A DNA stretch of 64,000 nucleotides from NCBI GenBank assembly GCA_013339765.2, contig JABSTR010000943.1, positions 36,001 to 100,000 on the forward strand, read 5' to 3'. The DNA is from Haemaphysalis longicornis (lineage: Eukaryota > Arthropoda > Arachnida > Ixodida > Ixodidae). Below are positions 44,661 through 57,799 of the stretch, piece by piece. The notes beneath the pieces are model-generated. The model ran no database searches, was not told the origin of the DNA, and saw only the letters and a list, made by a program, of their open reading frames with translations. The stretch's first letter is position 1. Every line of letters begins with the position of its first letter. The position numbers and the translations under genes are program-made.

Positions 44661-44854
44661 GGCGGGTCCAGAGTACTGCTTTCCGACGGCTCCAAGTTTG
44701 TTTTGTGCAAATAACCCACGCGACAAAAAGACACGCCCTACCAGCTGTCCTCTGAAGCCGGGGTATAATTCAGTGAAGAAAAGTCCCACACTCACAATTG
44801 GCCACTGGGAAGTCTGTGCAGTCCGAAGCCCCCTTGACGTCCGTGGTGTTGGAT

Positions 44855-44872
44855 ATCCCACCGCTGCCACCA
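44855..44872 (-). promoter_or_regulatory. Primer binding site for tRNA-Leu (18/18)
   Basis: The plus strand ATCCCACCGCTGCCACCA equals the 3' end of the common eukaryotic tRNA-Leu (AAG/UAG type) including CCA. On the minus strand TGGTGGCAGCGGTGGGAT follows the LTR end by 2 nt. This fixes the element's orientation and its LTR boundary. Confidence 0.85.
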
Positions 44873-44874
44873 GT

Positions 44875-45503
44875 TGTTACGTTCGGGAAGGCGTCCCCGA
44901 AACGGGCTCCGTCGCCTCCGTCATGTGAGATAGCGTGGTGGTGAGCGATCAGCAGAGGTTGGTGCCTTTGTGATGACGACAAGAATCCGAAGGTAAACAT
45001 TAACTGCTTTACTGCATGGCGAAAGACGAGCTGAAGCAATACAGGTACTCTTCCGGGCAAGGTTACAGCGTGATTCGACAGGATGACAACACGAATTCGC
45101 TGCTGCAAAACTAATTGAACTATCCACAGAAAGGGTGGGTTCTAAACACAGATGCCGTAAAGGGCTGTGTTGCTATTCCAGTGCTTCTGTGCACAAGGAC
45201 CGAAAATAGAAGAAACAAACTCAATACTCTTTCCGAGTTCGTGAGGCCAGCAGTACCGGTGCTCGTTGAGTCTGAGAGTAGAGGGAGAGGAGATCTCGGC
45301 TGCGGCATCGGCGCCGCCAAGACATGGCTCGGCCTGAAGATGCATTGGCTTCGTGTTTTGTAGCTGCAATGGCTTCAGTGACCGCCAACAGGACACGCGC
45401 GGCAGGCGCACATGAGGAGGGCAGGTTCTGTCACAAAGCACAGGAGTGATGCACGAAACTTGCAGTAAGCGCCAAAATAATAGCGGCGCGCTAAATTGCA
45501 ATA
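44875..45503 (-). repeat. 5' LTR of copy B
   Basis: About 629 bp. It opens TGTTAC on the plus strand beside the PBS and ends GCAATA, a degraded form of GTAACA seen in the other two LTR copies. No matching target duplication is visible between ATTGG right of it and the sequence left of 41543, so the ends have decayed or have rearranged. Confidence 0.72.
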
Positions 45504-45524
45504 ATTGGCGTATTCATGGCAGGT

Positions 45525-45645
45525 TGGGGCCATTACTACACCAGGTTGACCGGGATAATTAGAGATTAATGGGAGAGGCCTTTGTCCTGCAGTTGGCGTA
45601 GATATGCTGGTGATGCTGGTGATGATGATGATGATGATTAAATGC
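45525..45645 (+). repeat. LINE 3' end with (GAT)n tail
   Basis: GAGAGGCCTTTGTCCTGCAG followed by TTGGCGTAGA and (GAT)n is a short retroposed 3' end unlike the GATT family. No coding remains apart from about 20 codons that I cannot assign. Confidence 0.55.
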
Positions 45646-46147
45646 AATGACCCTCTTCTAAAACTCGTCGCACGCGAGCGTGTTGCGTTTGGGTTCACCC
45701 AACTTCCTAGGGGCCCCAACGACGGGTTACCCTGTTCTAAAATTTGCTATTTTTAACGTCCCGCATTACAGTTGGATTTTTAATAATACGAAGGCTGCGT
45801 TTTGTTGGTCTCAGGCATTGGTACCTAGACTTTGTAGGGAAGTATACCCAGGTGGGTACATGATATGGAGAGCGGCTTAAGTAAAAATTCAAATTTCCTC
45901 TGTCTAACGACGATGATGGTTGAAATGCGAAACTTTCTTGCGTGCGAAAATCAAATGCCGTTGCGCGAAAATCAGCGCCGCTGCAATCAAAGTCAAAGCG
46001 TCAACGATCAAAGGGCGAACTGCGGTGCGAGTCAAAGCCCAGACCCCTACGACAGCGAACGAATCCTTCAAGAGTAAACTGAGCACCTCCCACCCACCCA
46101 TCGTCGTCGTTCAAAGTAAAGCGTTCCAGTTCGCTTTAAAATCCAAA

Positions 46148-46295
46148 CGAATTCGACCGTGCCAGTATGGTGCAATCGTTTAGACGTCTGCTTAATAACG
46201 CGAGGGACGCAGGTTCCATTGGGACCACGGGAAGCGTTTTCTTCTTGTGGTGTTATAATCATCATCATCGTCATCATCATCATGTGCGATCCCAT
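46148..46295 (+). mobile_element. Degenerate tRNA-derived SINE with (CAT)n tail
   Basis: GTATGGTGCAATCGTTTAGA resembles an A-box region, and GCAGGTTCCATTGGGACCAC the B-box area (consensus broken at the last two bases). The unit ends in ATAATCATCATCATCGTCAT, a simple-repeat tail as expected for a retroposed SINE. Confidence 0.5.
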
Positions 46296-46299
46296 TGTC

Positions 46300-49200
46300 C
46301 AAAGTTAGCTTTCCTGCAGTGCCTTTAAGGTAACGACACCTTCATCAGTGACACCAAGAACGGTTCGCTTTAAAGGCGACTGCACACTACGGTAATTTTG
46401 TGGAGAGAGTGAGGAACGCAGTATTTATGCGGTTTGAGCTTTCGGCACGCCTTACCGGGAAATGAACCACATTGTGCATGGTAGGCACATTTACCAATGG
46501 TACTTTGCTAAGTTAAGCTGGTCTGCTCCCCTCGGCTGAAGCGCGATCATTTCCGTGAGGCGAATAAATTTAGCCGCTTTCCTTCTGACGAGTAAATCGC
46601 TTGCAGCAGCTGGAACATGAACTTTCAAAACGAACTGATTGCGGTACAAAAGAACGTGCAGAACATACACTTATATGAGCGTATTGGGTTGAGCGTTTAT
46701 TTCTTCCAGCGGGAATCTCATTGGCAGCTGCCTCTAAAGCGGTCTTTCTATACCGATGTTTGCTTACTGAGATCTAAAACTGTTTCATAGCGGTAATCAG
46801 AGTTCACAGCGGTGCTTTAAAAAAATTTGTCTTTAAACCGGCGCCGTTTATTAGTGTTCTTCAGCTTATAATAGCTAGCTTGCTTTTTACCTCAAATTTT
46901 GGAAACTGCATTCCGCTGAGTCCCAAAACAAAACAAAAGGGCAATCGGGAAAGTGCCAGGATATAGAGACTTTAAATAAAGTACTTCACGTCCTTCACGT
47001 CAGCCTATGAGCTCTAAGTACCGCGCAGGCAGGCCAACTTTTCTATCCGGCGTCATTAGCGACCTGTTCCAGTATATCAGTCCCGAAATCTGCCGATGAG
47101 AGCAAGCCCGCAAACGATGGATTGCTGTGAGGGAGGGCGAATGGGAGACGGCGGAGAGGAAACCAAGAGGTCAAAGCTCTCGCAGCGCATATTTACTCAA
47201 CAGGGATGAACGGAGCTGAAAGTGGTTTTTTACCGCCGGGCCTTGTCCTCGAATGGCAGAGGTTTGACCAGTTTCATCACGGAGCATCCATGCGAACTGA
47301 TTGCGTCTTGGCCGTAGGCAAACATTCCCCGAAAATACCAGAGGTGGCTCAGGCCAGGCCTTGACTCATTTGTATCTTTCATCTAAGTCATAAAACAAAT
47401 CCCAGAGAAATCGGTATCGCGGCCGGAGAAACGGAATTGCTCTCCGAAGTCTTTCTCCCAGGCGAAGAAGAAGTATTCGAATTGTTGTGCACGCTTCTAC
47501 GAACATAGCGGCTCTCCCGACATCCAATGGTGCTCCCATCGACCGCTCTCAAGCAGAGGAAATGCAAAGTGAACACTGTCCTCCGGAGAACGATGACCCT
47601 CGATGACCCTCAAGTGCTCGCTGACTCTGTGATCCGGTTTTGCCGTGTGCGTGAATACCTTTTCCATGTGTTTTACTCCCATTTGTGTTATTTTTTGCAA
47701 GCGTACATATCACGCTCGTGTGCCTCTTTTAGACTACGCAGCAATGTTCTGGCTCCACTCGGTGAAGAAGCCAGCGTTGAGGAAGATGGCAAGTCAATTT
47801 TCGTGCATGGGTGTTCAGCGATCTCCTACATTCAGTGAAGCTCTAGTTCCGAATACCCGTGAGGCATGCGGAACGTTTGAATTTGACGCACGCAGCAGCA
47901 AACGCGCATTCGGGTCCAACTATCGTAACTATCATTTTGGCAACAGCATGAAATGTTTTCGTTCGAGTTTGTCACGGAATAGGTGATGTCTTTTTTTCAG
48001 CGGTGTTCCAACTTGCCCCTTCTGGAAGTCTCCCTCCGTCCGTTCCATTTATGCTCAGTGAGAGCTGAAGAAGGATACATTATTTTAATACGCAGAGCCA
48101 ATACTCAGCAAAAGTGACTGATGTATAATTCTTTGAAAACAAATTTGAAGTCTCTTTGCTAATCGCGTTTGTTTATGTGTCCTTACAACATTTCTTGAGT
48201 AGTCGTCTCCACTTTCAACAATATCAAACTATGAGGCGTACTAAACGTTCTGAAAGCACATAGGAATGTCAGAGAAAAATGCCGGAAAATACATTAAATG
48301 TGCAGCCACAAGTAATAGTTTCGCATCATAACTAATAAAAAAGATGATAAATTGTTATACACTTTAGGGCGAATAAATTGCTGATGGACGGCGTCTGAGG
48401 TGACTCGACCCTCAGCACTTTTCCTAGTGGCTAAGTGGATTTTTTTCCTGCGCATTGCCTAACCAGATGGGTGCCAGGGCGCCCTCTCTTGCCGCGGCCC
48501 AACAGTCAGAATTAGAAGAAACACCCATAGATTATGCAATGCGAATTCTTCGAGTAGCTCCACACGAACATATATTTCCACGTCCTTTCTTCGGTCCATT
48601 TCTACGTCAGCTCTCCACTCAAATACGAACACACTCTGGCGGCTTATTGCATTTATTGTGCAATTATTGTCCTGAAAGACGTTAGACATCAGGTCCTGAA
48701 AATTATTATGTCAGATAAGCAATGCTTATGACTTAGTGAATGCCACAACCATTAGTGTCCAAACGCAGCTTATGTCCGCGCACTATGGTCATCTTCCTGC
48801 TCTCTTCACTTTTTTCTTCTTCCCATCTTATCCCCTGTCTATTTTGCCTAATTGAGCCCTAGACAATCCTTTTTGTACTTACGAAGTTTCAATTCAATTC
48901 AATTTTTCCGCGTTCGCACTACTCGGGCACCAATTGTTGCCAGAAAGCTTGTCCGCGAGCACCGACGAATACCTTTTTCCTATATTCAATGGGGCTCTTC
49001 AAGTAGAAAGCGGAAGCGACGGTTGCGAAAATAAGTTTTATGTGCTTTTGGGAACTATTTTGTGAATTTCTAATGAGACGCAGACAAAACAAACTCCGCC
49101 ATGGTTCTTACACGGTGGTTTTAGGCCTCAGACCTTTTGGACTGAATTTAGTGAATCCGTTTCCATTTGTGTTATACTGCGGGTATACATTATACCGCGC

Positions 49201-52200
49201 ACTTAAACTGAAGTAATTCTACGTTTCTAAGTTACACACCTTTGCGACATATAGTTGACAAAAAGTGCTGTTTTTAAGCGCTTGTGATCTCTTTTTTAAA
49301 AAATTAGGCGAGTAGTTATGATCCCCGAAAACGTCTGTAACAAGTGTTTTCGCATAGGAACCATAAAACACTAAAAAACCTTTGCAACTTCTGCTATGCT
49401 ACGAAGAGCTGAGTGCCCAGCCTTTTTTATGAAACATGGTTAGCTCACAGCATAGTTGTAAATTGTACTGTCCCGTCCCGCAGTTTCAAATGTGCGGGAA
49501 TTGATGGGCTCACTATGCTTGCATAAAACAGCGGGGACCCATGGTTTCATGCGAAAAATTTAAAATATATCACTCCTTCTCTGCTGAGGGCTCAACCATG
49601 ACGAGTTTTTCGTCGTTTAGTAGGGTAGAAAAGCACCACTTTTAAAACGAACCAGATAATGCGTTATAGTAATTACTTTATGCAAGCGGCTTGGAAATTC
49701 ATTTTTGATACCCTTTATTTTAGTTCGTACGGATCACACCAATGCGCGATGCTCCAGTTTACTCATTCGAGACGCAGAATTCAATGTGTCGATGAATATA
49801 ACACAGCATTCTTGTATATCTTTCCGGTATAAGTTAATATCGAGCTCAGATCTGAAGTGAGCAGTTTTTAGTGTTCATGGCAGACTCATCAAATTGTGGC
49901 ACACAGCCAGAGTTCTCGGCATTGAGCGCAAAAGTCAGATTGGATTGGTACGGGAACTTATTATTCCTATTTCCCGAACTTAATTCAAGCACAAGACCGC
50001 CATGCCAACGTACTTTTTTCAGTCGGTGAATGAGGTCGTGTAAACAACGCGACTGCGGAGGCTAAAATCGGTGACCTGTTCTTTCAAGAGGAAATGTTTT
50101 GCTGAGGTCACTGCCGGAAGGAGACTGAAAAGAAAACGCTCACTTTTGAGATGTACTGGGACATTCGTAACAAGAATCCGGTCCCTTTTGTCTGCTGGGC
50201 TAGAAGTGTAAATAAACGTAACCTCATTACTCCATATAACCAAGACGTTTAATACATAAATTGTAGAAGAATTTCAAATTTTCATATTTTCTCCATTCCG
50301 TCGCAGTCTCAACTGTGATACGGAGCAGATAATTTTGCTGCCGTATACATTAAAGACGATAGTCTTTCTTGGGCTACTTGAAGCCAGAAATTTTGGTCTG
50401 TCTGTAAGTCTGTTTGCCTGTCTGTGACTCGAATCAGCCCCCCTGCCTAAGTGAAGTAGTAGCTACGCAATAGTCTTATATACGCACAGCCAGATCTAAT
50501 CGTCTAAGTCCGGTGTGAATGTTTATACTGGCCAACACTGTTGAACAAGAACAAGGCATTACGCAGATATAAGGCAGAACATCAATACATAAGTGATATT
50601 TGCAATGTTTCTTTACTCAACAAATCATGGATGCTTGGTTTTTCCGATATCAAATGATATTCTGCATCTGCTGCAGAAAACCATTGCCTGCTGTTGCCCG
50701 CGCTCCTAAGCGGCATTCGAGAAATTACATAACTTTCTGCTTGGAACGCACGTGGAGTAGGCCAACGTGGTTCGATTAACGTTGAAGTAGGGCGCTTGAT
50801 TCACGCGCGTCTCCGCCGTACTGCAGCGCTGGTATCGAGGAACTCGGCCTGTAGCAGTGGAACGCGGTAAATTTAAATTGACTTGAACAATCCTTTAGTG
50901 TGTTTACTTTGGGACGAGCGCGACGCAACAGGAACACCATGAGAGATGAGCGGGAAAGCAAAGGGAGGCATTTACTTGGCAAATGTCGACAAAGATTATC
51001 GTCTTTTGTGGACATTCGCAACGGAAGGAGCAGATTCGCTGGCCATTTTTTTTTTCCTTTGGGATAAAAATTCTGCGAAAAAAAACGACTCGGGCTGCTA
51101 CGCAGCCGGAGGAAGTTTGCCACGGTACAACGTACCGGTAAAGAGTCTCAGTGCCCCAAATATGGACAATTGTCCGGATATTCTGACTACGATCACGAAT
51201 AAGTTGGAGTGAAATGCTGCGCTAGTCCCGGCTGTACGGAAATTTAATCCCCACTAAGACATAACTAGTACATCCACTGCTGAATACTGCTCATTTTTTT
51301 CCGTAACAAGCACCTTTATTCTAAAGAGGAAGACGAGGGATGCATTTAATGAAAAAGAGAAGTCAGCCTTGCAACGAGCTTGGCTTTCTACTCCACTAGA
51401 ACATGAGAGGGGAGGGAATGCGCGAAATAAGCAAAAATACAAAAATGCATAGAAACACTAACAAACTCAGATCAGCACAGATAAACTGACCGACGCCAGA
51501 ACGCACAAACAGCACACGTACAGCAGTAAAGTTAAGGCAAAAGTTTTGTCCAACCCGCAGTCACGGAGAAACAAAACCAAGACCCTTGTGGTCCGTGTCA
51601 CCACTGCAGTTGAGTGCCATGGACCTTTCTTTTGCTGCCGCATTCTACAACATACAGACCTATGAAGTTTAGGAGTAGTCCACCCTAACCGTTTAAGAGA
51701 AGCAGATGGAATCACCTACGTTCAAATCTAGCAGAGACGTACAAAGGCAAGGGCAGCAGCTGCAAGGAAAGCGCTGTGGTTGCTTGTTTTTATGAGATTA
51801 TGAAAATTAAACACAAATTCGGTACCGCACAATTACCCGCAGAAGGCGGAGCAAATAATTTCTTCGCTAAACATTTTTTTTTTCACTTTCCGAATCGTAT
51901 TCCGTTCATCGTGCATCAGCGGTTATAAGCGTAAAAGGCGTTATAAGTCTGGATATCTCTGCTAGATGGAACAGTGCAAGGAAAGCGATGTATTCTCTTT
52001 CGAAAACGTCATAGGTTTTTATGAAGTTACGCGCAGACTAAAAGCTCGGCGCATAGGTAAGAATACCATAGGGTAAATGATGATCGACCGATGGATGACC
52101 GACCAAATTCGACTTTACGGCTTACCGGCTAACCAAGTCATATCTTTCAGGAATGGGATGCCTCAATGCAAGCCGGCCGATACATTTTCTGGAATAGGGA

Positions 52201-54155
52201 ATGGTAGTGGACCTGTGGCGATCAAAAAAATAGAAGTGGAAATTACGACGAACACAGACAGACTGAAAACCGATTGAAGTAGTATATTTAAATTTGGTCA
52301 AAGACGTGGGCAAGAGATGGGCTTTTCAGACATCCTCGCCTGCTGACTGAACCCTCAATTTGCTCATAATACAGCCCCTGGCAGATTACCTGATTTGTTG
52401 CGCAATTTAAAGATATTGCATTATCCTTCTAGCCAGTCTTATTTCGTCTGCTGAAGTTCAGGGACTGTTCCACCAGGTGCGAACCCGACATCTCTTCTAG
52501 TTCTGCTCAGACGGGGTTTAATTGATTTTCTCAGTGGCTCGGCCGATGTAGACCGCATTATTAGGAGGGCGGGTCGTAACCACGTGCTAATGTAAACTAG
52601 TGGTGGAATGACATAGCCGAAAAGGTTGCAAACTAGTGGGCAAGACTCTTTGCATAGCTCTCCCTTCAGAGTAAAAGAGAGACAATAAATCCAATGATTA
52701 GAGTCCTGGCTTTGAGCAAGTTGGTTGTGTACGATCTGGAACACGATTCAAAAAATAGAACATAGCATTTCCATTGCGCGCTTCCCTCACTTTACGTCCG
52801 TATTTTTAAACCTTCCCTATGAATGAGCAAAATGAAGGCCGAGGAATTTTTGTTACTGTGCTTGCTTTTGCTAAAAGTAACTCTTCCGCGGAGAGTGAGA
52901 ACTCATTAATGGGGCCATTAGCATGACAATAGTGCACCCAGCACTGTACCAATGCGAATTGCGGGGTGCTTCAGAAAAGCCGGGAGATTCGCAGTGTGTT
53001 CCCTTTAGCGGAGTGCATTTGTGCCTGCGGTTCACTAAGTGATCACCCGTTCTTGATTACGCGTAACGCAGGTGCAAGCGTTCTTTCGGAGTTCTGCGCT
53101 GGCTTTTCAGGCTGCACTCTGCAAGCTCCTCTGGATGGCCCCGTTTTCTTTTTTACCCTGCGAGTGGCTTGCGCCTTATTTCCTAAAGGAGAAGTTGTCC
53201 AAGTTGAAACATGCAAACTCCGCGGCAAATCAGGATTACGGCTTACACGGATGTGGATGATAACCGCTGGATCTGGATCTTTGTGTGTCTTTGTCGTTTG
53301 TGTCGGTATTGCTGCATTTTCTTTATGAGGTAGACAGTCGAAGAAAGGCGCTTTTTCCTATTGAATATATTTTGGGGAATGTTATCTCGGAGTAGGCAGC
53401 TATACGCGTGAGTTAAAAGCGCAGCATCCAATATGAGCCTCTTGTATACGCTCTACACAACAATCTAAGCTGCACCAAGATCTCCGACAAAACAGAAACT
53501 GTATGGGCACGCAGAACACGCGAACAAATTGCTGATTTATTTAAGCAAGGATTTAAGAGCCCATGAGCGGTTTCCTCGGCGTTGTGGTGGTAGTGGAATG
53601 CTGTTTCGGGGCTGTTTTTTTTTTCTTTCGCGAAGCCATTCACAGCGCTAAGCTCCAAACGATGTTCATTGAAAGGAAGATACCAAATGGGTGACTTTTA
53701 AATATTACGATCACCTGTGTCAGCTTAAGGGAAGCTGTCTAAATACAAAACAATGGTTATAAGGTTGCGCCTTCTGTGATAGTAGCGAACTTGGTACATT
53801 CCCACTTAATATTCATCCTTGAGAATCATCTAGATGACGTAATTTTGCTTTCCGCTGTTTATACACTGGAAGTTGTATGTGACACATTTCCTGATTTACG
53901 ATGATCTTGGAAGCCACTGCCCGCTCGTCTGGCTTTTTCTTTCGCGTTTGGGAAGAGAGACGTAATTCTCGGCGAATGCCCGCAAATCTACAACGAAAGC
54001 AATTTAATGTTACCGTTGAGAAGAGTCCGTAAGCGTGAAAAAAAAATGTTAAGCATTGTTCGTTACACAATCGAAAAATTGACCTCGTGTATGCCTGCGT
54101 CGCTGCACGTGCCGCCTAAGGACTACAGCGTTCCGACTGTCCTTCGAATGTAGCC
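46300..54155. other. Unassigned 7.9-kb region
   Basis: I find no gene motif or long repeat on either strand. Items seen: a doubled GATGACCCTC at about 47592-47611, a plus-strand frame near 47720-47800 reading LDYAAMFWLHSVKK that weakly recalls LINE post-RT sequence, and (CAATT)n at 48888-48905. Other frames, such as 52966-53328 and 50946-51212, have no recognisable domain. An intron or regulatory DNA of a host gene could lie here and I would not see it. Confidence 0.4.
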
Positions 54156-54159
54156 CCCC

Positions 54160-54720
54160 TTGCCCTCTTGGCCCTCCTCCTGCGTCCCTTCCACCACCCT
54201 CTCCCGCGTTGCTCTTCTTTGCCACCAACTCCTCTCTTTTTCTCGTATATGCACCAATCTTTCTCTCCTTCCCTCTTCTATTTCTGTCCCCACCTTTTCT
54301 ACATTCCGCTCTAACTTTCCACGTACAATACGTCACTGGAGCGCATTACCAGAATCTGTCGTTCTTTCTCGGACTGCTTCGGAATTTGAGAACCGCCTTC
54401 TTGCGGGCCCAAGTACAAATGAACCTAACCTACGTTGTTAGTAGTGCTGAATGCATGTTTGCACACATGTGTGTTTATCTGTATATGTATATGTATAGAG
54501 TTCTTTATTTTACTCATTCGCTTGGGTGTATTTTATTAAGTTTGTTTGGCATTATTTGTTTGCATTGTTTGTGCAATAATATAGGCATGCATGATTATGT
54601 GATTCCTTTTGTGCGTGCTTATGCACGCTTATATGTTATTACAAGAATTTTGTTACCCCACCCTGTATCGGCCTCAGCGGACAACAGTATGAGTAAATAA
54701 AAATAATAAAAAAATAAAAA
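54160..54720 (+). pseudogene. LINE ORF2 C-terminus and 3' UTR
   Basis: The frame ending at 54441 reads FSTFRSNFPRTIRHWSALPE and SVVLSRTASEFENRLL, the standard end of LINE ORF2 proteins (F-P-R-T-I-x-x-W-N-x-L-P-x-x-V-V). The T-rich 3' UTR follows, ending CACCCTGTATCGGCCTCAGC and an A-rich AATAAAAATAATAAAAAAAT tail near 54720. It is 5'-truncated. Confidence 0.75.
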
Positions 54721-54991
54721 AGTCCCCCTTCTGTCACCTCGTCGCCCCTTTTCCTTCCTTCAAATCCCTTTCCCTCGGGTCACGTTGTTGAGCCGTGGGT
54801 TAATTGTAATTTTTGGGTCACGGGCTCCTAGTATGTGATCCGCCTGCGGACCGGGTGACCAATGCATGACTGACAGAGGACACGTCGTTTGTTCACCATA
54901 GGTGCATATCCAGCGACCATCCCTCCTGTTGTGAGCGAGACACTGACCAACTTGCAAGCAAACACGTTAGAAACGTTCCTAGCTTTTCTAG

Positions 54992-54993
54992 TA

Positions 54994-55084
<91 letters not shown>

Positions 55085-55117
55085 GGCAGACAGACGGACA
55101 GACAGACAGACAGGCAG

Positions 55118-55187
<70 letters not shown>

Positions 55188-55188
55188 T
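54992..55188. repeat. (CAGA)n microsatellite
   Basis: About 195 bases of CAGA with scattered GACG and GGCA variants that recur in blocks (near 55045-55130), suggesting internal duplication. The open frame reading TDRQ repeats is an artefact. Confidence 0.97.
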
Positions 55189-55985
55189 AAAAATATTTTT
55201 TGTGCTTAGGTAGCCCTAGAGAGACTATGGTCTATAAAACCCGTAAAATTACTGGTGTCCGATACAGCCGCATAACTGTTTTCACCGACACTGTCTGCAC
55301 TCTCTTCACTCAGCAAAAACGGCATGAGTTCCACCTTATAAAACAAACTCCGTGCTTTTAACGCAGTATAAAGAATGCCTAATCGTTGTCTTTATAAAAT
55401 ATCTTAGGTGACCATGCTCAAAGGTAAGAATTATGTGTACGCGTTTTTCACATCCCATGCTCTTTTTTTGAGGCACGTGGCAAGCAGAAAATCAGTCGAC
55501 GCACAACACAACATCCCCACTCCAAGTTGGGGTTCTGTTGTTTTGGTTGCCCTGGCGCGTTTGTATTTCTGTTTCAAGTGAAGATGTACTGCGAGGAGTT
55601 TAGCGAAAAGTCAGACTTGTGTACTCTATAATCGATTTAAGGGAGCAGGGGTGTTTCTTGTACACGTTACCGACTAGATGTAAGGGTTAGAATAGTAGCC
55701 CGGATGAGTGAACGTTTTGCACTTTGAGAGATGCACATTTATTAGCGCCAATTTTCACAGCATTTCTATGGCGTCATTGAAAGACATAGGATCATCGAAT
55801 GTTTAATTAGTTGGACAAGCTTATTTCGCACTGCCTATTGGATCAGCCAGGGTGCCCGAATAGCTTGTCCACGTAAAGGTTCTTTATTTAAAGAAATGCA
55901 CCAATGCACTTTATGCAGATGGGTAACGAGCGAAGTTGTAACGTGCGGCTAATATTTATCCGTGTGTTACTCCTTATGGTTAATT
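55189..55985. other. Unassigned region
   Basis: No gene or repeat is recognised. Confidence 0.4.
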
Positions 55986-55988
55986 ACG

Positions 55989-56125
55989 GTGAGAGAGAGA
56001 GAGAGAGAATAAAATTTTTTTAGTCGTCGAGCAGAGGCTGATGTTAGGGGCCTGGCCCCGTCAAGTGCGTCCCTAGTTCGGATTTCTCAATCTAGTTTTG
56101 TAGAGTGCATGTCCTCTAGCTCATA
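55989..56125 (-). repeat. LINE 3' end with (TC)n tail, minus strand
   Basis: On the minus strand GACGACTAAAAAAATTTTAT is followed by TC repeats, matching the form of the 45-bp insert at 28274-28318. The upstream stretch (GGCCAGGCCCCTAACATCAG) would be 3' UTR. Confidence 0.5.
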
Positions 56126-56879
56126 TGAAAGGCACCGTTTTATATAGTGAGGTGACCACGAGGAATTTCAAAATAACTTGCTGAAAATAATTTTGATTTG
56201 GCCCTAAACTTTCTGAAATCAGAAAGGTGGCACCATGTATGTCTAAACGTGGCACTACCGTGCATATACAAACAGCTCCATCCGTTTCAATGCGTGATTC
56301 AAAAACTGCGCTTTGGTATAGGAAAGACTGAAAGAGTACATTTTATAATTGTTTTAGCTGGGGACAAGTTTCTAAATACCTCTTTTCATATCACGTTCAA
56401 TTAAAGGTGTGCTGCTCTGCGGCTCACTGCTGAGGTTGCCAGAAATCTTCTTGGCAGCACATTGAAAATTCCGTATTCAAACGTTCTTTAGTCCTATCAA
56501 GGAAATCATTTTGGTTCAAGGTGCTTATGTGATGCCCTTTCATTTGGGATAGACGGCATACACTCTCCAAAAATTGGTCGTTTCTCCCTTTAAAGTATTT
56601 TTCATTATACTTTGCGTCTTTGTTGTATTTGCTTACGTTAGCGTTCCTGCTCTCGGCGTCGCTGGTCGAAAGCTGCCTACTTCTCGGAGGCACGCAGGAC
56701 GCGAAGCCTGCCCACTTCAAAGTAACGTGAGGCTGATGTTTGACTCCGCCCGGCCGCTGACTCCGCTCCAACCGCCGGAACCTCCTGCCCGCCATGATAG
56801 CTTAATTTCTGCTTCACGCAATAGTTCGCTCCGCGCGCACTCTGCTTCGAGAGAGAAAAACCCAGCCAATAGTTCTCCC

Positions 56880-57540
56880 CTCACTTCTAACTCTTATTTC
56901 ATCACGCATCCGTACCATAGGAGTTTTCAGCGTACACGTACAATCACCATGAAGCAATGGAACACACCGGACTTTTCAAATCACCATCTCTATATTCATG
57001 AAACCCTTCTTCAGTGCCTTCTTCCGTATGGTTGTCTCGACCCCAGTCGACTTTACTTTGTAGACTGTGGTTGGGAGTGGCCTTCACGAAAGGCTACTTT
57101 TTCCTCATCGGGATGGCCAGCTGCGCCCAATGTGACGCTTGTGGGGTGGAAGGAACTATAGAGCATTTGCTGCGTCGCTGCCCCGAATACTCGTCGGAGA
57201 GGAGCGTGCTTTCCACCACGCTCAGCCGATTGGACAATCGACCACTTACAGTAGAGACTATCCTAGGTCATCAGTCTCTACCATCAACTTCACAGAAGGT
57301 GACGAAAGCCCTTCTACGTTTCCTGAAGAAACCAATTGGGCATGGAAGACTGTAGTGCCTAAAACGGGACTAGGGGGTGCGCCTTCCCACTCCTATCTCT
57401 TCCTCTTCTCCCGCCTTCTCTTTAATCCCCTGTACCCCACTCCCCCCGTGCAGGGTAGCAAAGCGGGCACTACACCTGGTTAACCTCCCGGCCTTTCCGG
57501 CCTTTCTTTCTCCTTTCCTCTCAGGACCGGCGGGTTTTCC
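56880..57540 (+). pseudogene. LINE ORF2 C-terminal region with zinc finger
   Basis: The first frame reads MKQWNTPDFSNHHLYIH. After a frameshift near 57040 the frame 57014-57355 reads LLCRLWLGVAFTKGYFFLIG, MASCAQCDACGVEGTIEHLL and RRCPEYSSER, ending in VTKALLRFLKK. The R-L-R/W-L-G-V-A-F-T ... C-x2-C-x7-H-x4-C block is the C-terminal zinc finger of a LINE ORF2 that carries RNase H in related elements. The 3' UTR is C/T-rich and ends near 57540 (GTTAACCTCCCGGCCTTTCC). RT is absent. Confidence 0.8.
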
Positions 57541-57639
57541 TTTCGGCGAGCCATATGAAAGTTTCCTTCAAAACTGAAACGCAAGACGGTTCTTTTTAAG
57601 CCAAAGCCACAAGTTCCCCATTATACAACAAAACTGACG

Positions 57640-57795
57640 TTATCGTTATCAGGGGGATAATACGGCAGCGTCTGTAGTGTCTAAACAAAGAAAGCATTTC
57701 AATCCGTATGGTATCGAACCAGGTTCTTCACAGTTGGAGCCGAGTGCGTTACCACAGCGTTATCTAAGCATGTTGCCAGTGGTGGAACAAAAATT
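57640..57795 (-). mobile_element. tRNA-derived SINE
   Basis: The minus strand has CTGTGGTAACGCACTCGGCT (A-box region) and GGTTCGATACC, a full B-box match, about 35 bases later. No tRNA acceptor stem closes. The body extends leftwards to an undefined end. Confidence 0.65.
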
Positions 57796-57799
57796 ACAC

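Noticed and set aside
47645..47986. Possible LINE post-RT sequence (LDYAAMFWLHSVKK)
   Set aside because: Only about 15 residues look right and nothing around them supports a LINE.
52966..53328. 120-codon plus-strand frame with a hydrophobic end
   Set aside because: No homologous motif, no convincing start context and no neighbouring exon could be identified.
54889..55209. 106-codon TDRQ-repeat protein
   Set aside because: Pure translation of the CAGA microsatellite.
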